A stretch of DNA of 52,114 bases from Pseudomonadota bacterium (lineage in GTDB: Bacteria > Pseudomonadota > Gammaproteobacteria > Acidiferrobacterales > Acidiferrobacteraceae). The notes below the pieces were generated by a model that worked only from the letters and a program-made list of their open reading frames with translations, ran no database searches and was not told the origin of the DNA. Every line of letters starts with the position of its first letter. Position 1 is the first letter of the stretch. Made by a program: the position numbers and the translations under genes. The stretch spans positions 1 to 52,114 of the forward strand of contig JAJYHM010000004.1 of assembly GCA_021784755.1 (NCBI GenBank). Reading direction: 5' to 3'. Of this stretch, positions 19,622-25,873 are shown in pieces.

Positions 19622-19636
19622 CGGGCGTGACGCCCG
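19622..19636 (+). terminator. Hairpin after hflX
   Basis: A compact GC stem, CGGGCG (19622-19627), loop TGA, CGCCCG (19631-19636), lies a few bases after the hflX stop. Only a short T run (TTT) follows, so intrinsic termination is possible but not assured. The rest of 19637-19742 is GC-rich with no gene seen. Confidence 0.4.
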
Positions 19637-19742
19637 CCGGCTTTAAGGGGCCTTTGCCGACACATCGAACCTCTCTCCTCGGGGCCCCCGCAGGCGCGCC
19701 TCTGCGGCGCGACGGGGCGACGCGCGCTTCTGGCTCGCCGCG

Positions 19743-20006
19743 TCAGTCGCCGTGACGGCCGTGTTTATTGATCGCCTGCGGGTGACCCCATGCGGAGATC
19801 GAGGGGACGCGTACCCCGACCCACCAATAATCCCCTACACTGTCTTGACTATGCCCGCCGATGAGTTCGTGACCGGCATTAAGGCGGACGCGCGCGAGAT
19901 AATCCTCGGCCTCTCGACGCCTGCGAAAGAGCGCCCAGCTCACGGCATTGACAAGCGGGCTTCGGCTTGGCACCTCGTGGTCATTCTCCAATATCTCATG
20001 AGTCAT
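19743..20006 (-). CDS. Hypothetical small protein
   Basis: An 87-residue protein with no recognised family. Its ATG is preceded by GAGGGGG at about 6 bases, a strong ribosome-binding site, which is the main reason to believe it. The middle is charged (RRRREAEDYLARVR) and the C-terminal half is aromatic (GDYWWVGVRV). It lies 78 bases downstream of tetH on the same strand, so it may be cotranscribed with tetH. Confidence 0.45.
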   Translation of the reverse strand: MTHEILENDHEVPSRSPLVNAVSWALFRRRREAEDYLARVRLNAGHELIGGHSQDSVGDYWWVGVRVPSISAWGHPQAINKHGRHGD

Positions 20007-20084
20007 CGTGCGCCCCCTCTTGAGTGTTCACGGCAAGCAGTAAAAGCATAGCGCTTTTTCGGCGGTTGCGCGTCAAACCATAGG

Positions 20085-21584
20085 TTAGGGTGACAACTGT
20101 CGATGCACGGGCTCGTGCCCGATCACGGACGCTACCGGGAGGGCCATCACCCAGTCCCAGGAGTTGTCGAGATACAGGGTACCGCTGACGATAACCGGGT
20201 TTACGATGCCGAAGCGGCCGCCAAGATATTTTTGGCCGATCACGCGGCCGGTGCGCGGGTTCAGGACGAAGAGGCGCGGACCCGTGCTGATGAAGAGCTT
20301 GTGATCGTAGTAGGTCGCGGGCCCGCGTCCAGCCCCGGCGGCACCCGCCTTGGGGATGTGCCACGTCCAGAGGACCCGGCCCGTGTGCAGGTTATAGGCC
20401 TCGTAGATATTGTTGACTGGCGTTCCAACGTAGACGACGTTCTTGTGAATCATCGGCACGCCGCCCTTGAAGGCTGGGGGTTTGGGGCCCGGGCCCATGA
20501 CATGGGTCCACAATACATGCCCATCCTCGGCGTTATAGGCGCGCACTATAGTTGTGAGTGTCGTGTGACCGCCGTGCGACGGGACGACCCCGACAGCGTC
20601 CATGACGACCACGCCGCGGGCAACTGCCGGGGACACGTCGCCTAGACCAGGTTTGGTCGCACGGCGGATCGTGGCCTTCCAGGCGATATGCCCGTTCTGG
20701 GCGGACAGGCAATACAGATAGGGTATGACCGACAGGGCAACGTAAACATGTCCGTGATAGACGGCCGGATTCGACATGTTGGCGATGCCTCCGGCGCGCT
20801 TGATCCAAATCTGGCGGCCGGTTTTCGCGTTGATCGCATAGATGTCGCCCGAGCCCGTGTCGATGAAGAGCCTATTGTCTGCGATGGCGGGTGTGGGCAT
20901 GGTCGCGCCCATCGTTCCAAAGTGCCAGAGGAGTTTCCCGGTCGTCTTATCGAGAGCGTAGACCCCGTTATAGCTCACCCCCGCGCCGCGTGCTGCGGTT
21001 TTCTGAGCGTAGCGCTGAACATTCGAGAAGTTGAAACCAACATTGCCGACGGTCACGTAGACAATATGGCCGGATACCAGAGGGTTACCCATAAAGGTGT
21101 TGCCAACCGGACTTGTGCGCCAGATCAATCGACCGGTGCGGGCATTCAGCGCATAAACGAACTGGTCATCACTTTCGGCGTAGATGATACCGTCGACCGC
21201 CGAGACGCCGAGAGCGTTTCCGTAGAACTGTGTCATGGTGGCCAGTGCGAGCCGCTCGCCGTAGACATTGGCGCCGTACGGCTCGTGGCGGGACAGCGGC
21301 CACGCTCTGGCCTCCGCATAGTGCCAGGTGACACCGTTTTTGAGCCAGGCGGGCGCGCCGGTCGGGACGGGGTAGGCGGCGTTGTGGCGAGGGTTACCGT
21401 AGGCATGTGTCCAAGTCTGCGGGAAACCGACGCGGTCGGCCGGAGGAGGCAGGTTTTTGGGATAGAAGACGCGCGCATATGGGCCGTGCCCAGAGCCCGG
21501 GACGAGGGCGCCCGTGGCGATTATCGGGTCTAGGAGCAGGGCGGAGGCGGCGAGGGCTGTGAGAAATCGGGATGTGTTCGACAT
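20085..21584 (-). CDS. tetH: Tetrathionate hydrolase
   Basis: A periplasmic or outer-membrane-associated enzyme that hydrolyses tetrathionate to thiosulfate, sulfur and sulfate in acidophilic sulfur oxidisers. The 499-residue protein has a signal peptide (1 to about 27) and a PQQ-like beta-propeller of W-motif blades (VYALNARTGRLIWRT, IYAINAKTGRQIW, VRAYNAEDGHVLW). Segments such as THAYGNPRHNA, GIIYAESDDQFVYA and NSWDWVMA match Acidithiobacillus TetH as I recall it, and length is the same. A quinoprotein dehydrogenase is the alternative, but it would normally be longer. The start at 21584 follows GGAGGA; the open frame continues upstream without signal character. Confidence 0.85.
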   Translation of the reverse strand: MSNTSRFLTALAASALLLDPIIATGALVPGSGHGPYARVFYPKNLPPPADRVGFPQTWTHAYGNPRHNAAYPVPTGAPAWLKNGVTWHYAEARAWPLSRHEPYGANVYGERLALATMTQFYGNALGVSAVDGIIYAESDDQFVYALNARTGRLIWRTSPVGNTFMGNPLVSGHIVYVTVGNVGFNFSNVQRYAQKTAARGAGVSYNGVYALDKTTGKLLWHFGTMGATMPTPAIADNRLFIDTGSGDIYAINAKTGRQIWIKRAGGIANMSNPAVYHGHVYVALSVIPYLYCLSAQNGHIAWKATIRRATKPGLGDVSPAVARGVVVMDAVGVVPSHGGHTTLTTIVRAYNAEDGHVLWTHVMGPGPKPPAFKGGVPMIHKNVVYVGTPVNNIYEAYNLHTGRVLWTWHIPKAGAAGAGRGPATYYDHKLFISTGPRLFVLNPRTGRVIGQKYLGGRFGIVNPVIVSGTLYLDNSWDWVMALPVASVIGHEPVHRQLSP

Positions 21585-21604
21585 AGTGGTCCTCCATGAC
21601 TTGT

Positions 21605-21620
21605 CATACGGTAGCGTATG
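21605..21620. promoter_or_regulatory. Inverted repeat upstream of tetH
   Basis: CATACG-GTAG-CGTATG is a perfect 6-bp inverted repeat centred about 28 bases upstream of the tetH start. It could be an operator or a leader hairpin in the tetH mRNA. Confidence 0.4.
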
Positions 21621-21903
21621 GCATTCCATCGCGGACGGGACGAAAGCCGGGGCGGCAGGGGCTGGATAGCCTTGAGGGCACCTGACCGGACGATCTCGTG
21701 GCGCGTGCAGACGGCTCTTCCGAAACGGGCGCCCTGCGCACACACCGGGTGTTGCGCACAGACGGCATTGGCGGCGGTCAGAGAGGCGCTTTTCCCTCGG
21801 GCGTTCGGACCTCTGCGCCCGCCTTTAAGCGCGTTGAACCCCTCTTGCGCTCGCTCTATCTCCCGGGGACGCCGCGCATTCGAGGGTGTCAGCGATGCCC
21901 GGC
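21621..21903. other. Intergenic stretch, no gene recognised
   Basis: It lies between tetH and the upstream membrane protein gene, both on the minus strand. The tetH promoter is expected here, but no clear hexamer pair was found. Overlapping frames on both strands have arginine/proline-rich, non-protein-like composition. Confidence 0.4.
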
Positions 21904-22302
21904 TCAGCCTGCGCCCCGCGGCGTTATGATCAAAAGCCAGATGATCTCGAGTAGCCCGACCGTGCTTAACATCGCCAGCGCCGCGCCCAGGACGTGAACG
22001 ATCTTCTCGATGATTTTCCCTCCGAACGGCAGCAGTCGCGTGCGCCATCCGAACAAAAGCCCATAACCGAGGTTCGTGCCGAAAGCGAAGTAGGCGACGG
22101 GATTTTCCGCGCCACCGAGGAGTGCGGCTGCGGCATTGAACCCGGTGAAGGCCACGGCCGCGAGCACAGGTGTGCGTGGGGCGTTTTTGTGCGCGCGCCC
22201 CTCGCGTCCGTTCAGGCCCAGAATGAGCGCGGTAGTCGTGCCGCACGCCGCGCCGAGGGCCATAAACCAAGCAGCATGGGAATCCATAGTCGCTAACTCC
22301 AT
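21904..22302 (-). CDS. Hypothetical four-helix membrane protein
   Basis: A 132-residue protein with about four hydrophobic segments, no signal peptide and basic loops (WRTRLLPFGGKIIEK). I do not recognise the family. The start at 22302 has GGAGAT 9 bases upstream; another ATG 5 codons later is also possible. A good sigma-70 promoter lies about 120 bases upstream. Its place between tetH and cbbR suggests a link to sulfur or carbon metabolism, by position only. Confidence 0.6.
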   Translation of the reverse strand: MELATMDSHAAWFMALGAACGTTTALILGLNGREGRAHKNAPRTPVLAAVAFTGFNAAAALLGGAENPVAYFAFGTNLGYGLLFGWRTRLLPFGGKIIEKIVHVLGAALAMLSTVGLLEIIWLLIITPRGAG

Positions 22303-22421
22303 GGTTGCCGTATCTCCGGCACCGGTCCTTCGCGATCCACGGCAGTCGCCGTCTCGCCAGGCGCGGTCGCGGTCAGACAGTCCTTCACCGCCGGGCGGTC
22401 TCCCGGCCCGTTCAGGATAAA

Positions 22422-22449
22422 AGGATAGGCCGTGCGCAAGGCCAGTCAA
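22422..22449 (-). promoter_or_regulatory. Sigma-70 promoter for the membrane protein gene
   Basis: On the minus strand TTGACT (22449-22444) is followed by a 16-base spacer and TATCCT (22427-22422). Just upstream of the -35 is an inverted repeat CATGC-N6-GCATG (22453-22468). The transcript would carry a leader of about 110 nt. The remainder of 22303-22680 holds no recognised gene. Confidence 0.5.
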
Positions 22450-22680
22450 TCGCATGCCTTTTTGCATGAAAGGGAGGGAGGGCGTGACGCGCGAAGGTGC
22501 GTGAATTGGGGCGGGATGATGAAGGGGGGTCTGACGCCGCTCGCGCGCTTCCGGGTATGCGGGGCGCCACGGCGCGCATCGCGGGACTGCCGAGTCCATG
22601 TGAGGCGGCCTCGGCGGATGGACGCCCGGGCCCTCGTCCTTGAGGGCCGCGCCGTCCGGGCGGGTTCAAGGGACTGCCGC

Positions 22681-23601
22681 TCAGTCTCCAGTCGCCGGGC
22701 TGCGCGAGGCGCCTTCCTTGGTAATGTAGTCCAGGAAGGCCCGCGCCACAGGCGAGATCTGTTTGGCAGCCGGGTAGATAACATACCACTGGCGTCGCAG
22801 GGGGAAGCCGCGCACATCGAGGACCGCAAACGCGCCCGAGGCGGCATCGAGGGTGAGGGTGTGTCCGGATAAGACCGCTAAGCCAAGTCCTCCGGCCACC
22901 GCCTGTTTGACCGCTTCGTTGCTGCCGAGCGTCATACGGATCTTGAGGCGTATGTTGTGTTTTTCGAAAAACCGCTCGGCCGCGAGTCGCGTGCCGGAAC
23001 CCGGCTCGCGCATGATGAAGGGCTCCTGGGCCAGCTGCTCGGGCGCTATGTCCCGCTGCGAGGCGAGCGGGTGATCGGCGGGTGCGAGGAGCACGAGCGG
23101 GTTTTCCATGAAGGGACGCGCGACGACACTCAAATGATCGGGGGCTTGGCCCATGATATAGAGATCGTCCAGGTTTTGTTTCAGGCGTTCTATCAGTTGG
23201 TCGCGGTTCGCCACCTCCAAGGTTGCCTCGATTCCTGAATACTTTTTACAGAAGGCCCCAAGGAAGTGCGGAGCGAAGTACTGGGCAGTGGTGATGATGG
23301 ATAGTCTCAGGCTCCCGCGTTCGAGGGCGCGATCGGCGGCAACTTCCGTCGCCAGGCGCTCCAGGCGATCGTAGACATCGAGCGCGGCCGCGTAGACGAG
23401 TCGTCCGGTTTCGGTCAGAAAGAGCCGCTTGCCAATCTGTTCGTGCAGTGGCGCGCCAACGGTGCCCGACAGTTGTTTGATCTGGATGGACAGGGCGGCG
23501 GGCGTCATATGCAGCTCTTCCGCGGCGCGCGTCATGTTCAGATGGCGCGCGAGCGACAGGAAGATCTTCAATTGGTGCAGCGTGACCCGACGCAGCAGCA
23601 T
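22681..23601 (-). CDS. cbbR: LysR-type regulator of the Calvin cycle operon
   Basis: A 306-residue LysR-type protein: a winged helix-turn-helix at the N-terminus (about 20-40, NMTRAAEELHMTPAALSIQIKQL) and a periplasmic-binding-like effector domain (about 95-300). Its divergent position 415 bases from cbbL is the classical cbbR-cbbLS arrangement, so it most likely activates the carboxysome operon in response to reduced nucleotides or phosphorylated metabolites. The start is supported by the LHQLKIFL family beginning, although the ribosome-binding site is weak. Confidence 0.92.
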   Translation of the reverse strand: MLLRRVTLHQLKIFLSLARHLNMTRAAEELHMTPAALSIQIKQLSGTVGAPLHEQIGKRLFLTETGRLVYAAALDVYDRLERLATEVAADRALERGSLRLSIITTAQYFAPHFLGAFCKKYSGIEATLEVANRDQLIERLKQNLDDLYIMGQAPDHLSVVARPFMENPLVLLAPADHPLASQRDIAPEQLAQEPFIMREPGSGTRLAAERFFEKHNIRLKIRMTLGSNEAVKQAVAGGLGLAVLSGHTLTLDAASGAFAVLDVRGFPLRRQWYVIYPAAKQISPVARAFLDYITKEGASRSPATGD

Positions 23602-23639
23602 GGCTATAAAATGTTTTAACGTAATAGAATGTGTGTTTA

Positions 23640-23668
23640 ATAATAATAAAAAGTATTGGTTCTGTAAA
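23640..23668 (-). promoter_or_regulatory. cbbR promoter
   Basis: On the minus strand TTTACA (23668-23663), a 17-base spacer and TATTAT (23645-23640) form a strong sigma-70 match in an A/T-rich patch, giving a leader of about 30 nt before the cbbR start. Confidence 0.6.
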
Positions 23669-23900
23669 GTTGGTCCCCAGCCCGGCCGCGGGCCATGTCC
23701 CGAGGCGTAGATTGCGCGGCCCTCACAGCTTGGCCCCTTACATCGCGTCAGGCTCGCAACAGGGACTTTGAGCGAGGGGTTCGGGGAGTTACAGGGTCTG
23801 TTTTTGTGTGCCCCCCCGAGTGCGGCCGGGCCCGAGGCGCCTGCCTCGGGGCGTCTGGGGGCGCGCCTTCGGCACGCGATGTCCCGGCAGGCAGGGTTAT

Positions 23901-23935
23901 GGTTTAGTAAAAGATAACATTAAGTTTTTTTTACT
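23901..23935. promoter_or_regulatory. Candidate CbbR operator
   Basis: An A/T-rich island in GC-rich DNA with LysR-like half-sites: TTA-N8-TAA at 23904-23917, and an inverted pair AGTAAAA (23906-23912) / TTTTACT (23929-23935). Its centre is about 50-65 bases upstream of the inferred cbbL transcription start, the usual place of a LysR activator site. Confidence 0.45.
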
Positions 23936-23974
23936 TGGCCTTATGGCTCGACCTTTGTACATTGGGCGCCCAAT
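23935..23974 (+). promoter_or_regulatory. cbbL promoter and overlapping palindrome
   Basis: TTGGCC (23935-23940), a 17-base spacer and TACATT (23958-23963) give a moderate sigma-70 promoter, as expected of an activated promoter. The perfect 14-bp palindrome ATTGGGCGCCCAAT (23961-23974) overlaps the -10 end and the start site, where a repressor would block initiation. The rest of 23669-23900 shows no gene. Confidence 0.45.
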
Positions 23975-24016
23975 ACCGCTTTGCAGGTCGGATTGATCGT
24001 TACTTGAGGAGGGATT

Positions 24017-25435
24017 ATGGCTGGAAAGTATGAAGCCGGCGTCAAGGAGTACCGCCAGACGTATTGGGCTCCGGACTACGTGCCGTTGGACTCGGATATT
24101 TTAGCGTGTTTCAAGATCGTGCCGCAGCCCGGCGTTGACCGGGAAGAGGCGGCGGCGGCGGTGGCGGCCGAGTCATCCACGGGTACGTGGACGACCGTGT
24201 GGACAGACCTGCTGACCGACCTCGATTACTACAAGGGTCGCGCGTACCGGATCGAAGACGTTCCGGGCGACGATACCGCGTTTTACGCCTTTATCGCTTA
24301 CCCGATCGACTTGTTCGAGGAAGGGTCGGTGGTGAACGTCTTCACCTCCCTTGTCGGTAACGTGTTTGGCTTCAAAGCCGTGCGTGCGCTGCGCCTGGAA
24401 GATGTGCGCTTCCCCCTCCACTATGTCATGACTTGCAACGGGCCGCCGCATGGCATCCAGGTCGAGCGCGACAAGATGGACAAGTATGGGCGTCCCATGC
24501 TCGGCTGCACGATCAAGCCCAAGCTCGGCCTGTCGGCCAAGAATTACGGGCGCGCGGTCTATGAAGGCTTGCGCGGTGGCCTGGATTTCACCAAGGACGA
24601 CGAGAACGTCAACTCGCAGCCGTTCATGCGCTGGCGCGATCGTTTCCTGTTCGTGGCCGATGCCATCCATAACGCCGAGGCGCAGACCGGCGAACGTAAG
24701 GGGCATTACCTGAACGTCACCGCGCCCTCGCCGGAGGAGATGTACGAGCGCGCCGAGTTCGCAAAGGAGTTGCGCATGCCGATCATCATGCACGACTTCC
24801 TCACGGGCGGCTTCTGCGCGAACACCGGGCTTGCCCGCTGGTGCCGCAAGAACGGCGTGCTTTTGCACATCCACCGCGCCATGCATGCGGTGATCGACCG
24901 TAACCCGCACCACGGTATCCATTTCCGTGTGCTGACGAAGGCCTTGCGCCTGTCCGGCGGCGATCACCTCCATACTGGCACCGTGGTCGGCAAGCTCGAG
25001 GGCGATCGTGCCTCGACGCTCGGATGGATTGACCTTCTGCGCGAATCCTATGTTCCGGAAGATCGCAGCCGTGGCATTTTCTTCGATCAGGACTGGGGTT
25101 CCATGCCGGGCGCCTTCGCGGTGGCTTCGGGTGGTATTCACGTCTGGCACATGCCGTCTCTGGTCAAGATCTTCGGGGATGATTCGGTCCTGCAGTTCGG
25201 CGGCGGCACCCTGGGGCATCCGTGGGGTAACGCGGCGGGTGCGGCGGCCAATCGCGTGGCCCTCGAGGCCTGTGTTGAGGCCCGTAACCGCGGCGTGGAG
25301 ATCGAGAAGGAAGGGAAGACCATATTGACAAACGCGGCGCGTCATTCGCCCGAGCTCAAGATCGCCTTGGAAACCTGGAAGGAGATCAAGTTCGAGTTCG
25401 ATACGGTCGACAAGCTCGACGTCCAGAACCGCTAA
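24017..25435 (+). CDS. cbbL: RuBisCO large subunit, form IA
   Basis: Carboxylates ribulose-1,5-bisphosphate. The 472-residue protein has the activation motif [16 protein letters not shown] with the carbamylated K193, the metal ligands D and E just after it, and the phosphate-binding [16 protein letters not shown] segment. Sequence and its place at the head of a cso operon make it the carboxysomal form IA enzyme. The start follows GAGGAGGG. The small subunit gene follows after 39 bases. Confidence 0.98.
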   Translation: MAGKYEAGVKEYRQTYWAPDYVPLDSDILACFKIVPQPGVDREEAAAAVAAESSTGTWTTVWTDLLTDLDYYKGRAYRIEDVPGDDTAFYAFIAYPIDLFEEGSVVNVFTSLVGNVFGFKAVRALRLEDVRFPLHYVMTCNGPPHGIQVERDKMDKYGRPMLGCTIKPKLGLSAKNYGRAVYEGLRGGLDFTKDDENVNSQPFMRWRDRFLFVADAIHNAEAQTGERKGHYLNVTAPSPEEMYERAEFAKELRMPIIMHDFLTGGFCANTGLARWCRKNGVLLHIHRAMHAVIDRNPHHGIHFRVLTKALRLSGGDHLHTGTVVGKLEGDRASTLGWIDLLRESYVPEDRSRGIFFDQDWGSMPGAFAVASGGIHVWHMPSLVKIFGDDSVLQFGGGTLGHPWGNAAGAAANRVALEACVEARNRGVEIEKEGKTILTNAARHSPELKIALETWKEIKFEFDTVDKLDVQNR

Positions 25436-25474
25436 TTTTCAGGATCAGACACGCCATTCAGTAAGGAGGTCGCT

Positions 25475-25807
25475 ATGGCCGATGTGCAAGAATACAAGCA
25501 GGCTCGCCGATACGAAACGTTCTCGTATCTCCCCCCGTTCTCCGCGGAGCAGACCCGTGCGCAGATCCAGTACATGATCGCGCAGGGATGGAATCCGGCG
25601 GTCGAGCACATAGAGTCGGGTCGTCCTTTCACGTACTTCTGGTACATGTGGAAGTTGCCGATGTTCGGTGAACGCAATGCCGATGCGGTGCTCGCGGAGA
25701 TCGAGGCTTGTCGCCGGGAGTACCCAAATCATTCGATCCGGTTGATCGGGTACGACAACTACACCCAGAGTCAAGGGTTGTCGTTCGTGGTGCACAGGGG
25801 TTCCTGA
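25475..25807 (+). CDS. cbbS: RuBisCO small subunit
   Basis: Caps the L8S8 RuBisCO. The 110 residues include the conserved [10 protein letters not shown] and [11 protein letters not shown]-type region ([14 protein letters not shown]) and the C-terminal RLIGYDN segment. AAGGAGG precedes the start. A bulged stem-loop lies between it and csoS2. Confidence 0.98.
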   Translation: MADVQEYKQARRYETFSYLPPFSAEQTRAQIQYMIAQGWNPAVEHIESGRPFTYFWYMWKLPMFGERNADAVLAEIEACRREYPNHSIRLIGYDNYTQSQGLSFVVHRGS

Positions 25808-25824
25808 GACACGATGAGATCAAT

Positions 25825-25858
25825 GGGCCAGGTCCGAGCGTTGGGCGGACCCTGGGCC
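25825..25858 (+). promoter_or_regulatory. Intercistronic stem-loop between cbbS and csoS2
   Basis: A stem of about 11 pairs with two bulges closes a 9-base loop: the GGCCAGGTCCG side (25826-25836) pairs with CGGACCCTGGGCC (25846-25858). There is no T tract. Such a structure can stabilise the cbbLS mRNA and lower read-through, giving more RuBisCO than shell and scaffold protein. Confidence 0.5.
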
Positions 25859-25873
25859 GCATAGGGGGACACT

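Noticed and set aside
20085-21743. Longer tetH product starting at 21743
   Set aside because: The extra 53 residues are not signal-like and precede the real signal peptide, whereas 21584 has GGAGGA directly upstream.
24173-25345. 390-codon open frame antisense to cbbL
   Set aside because: It is a shadow of a highly conserved RuBisCO gene with no recognisable protein content.
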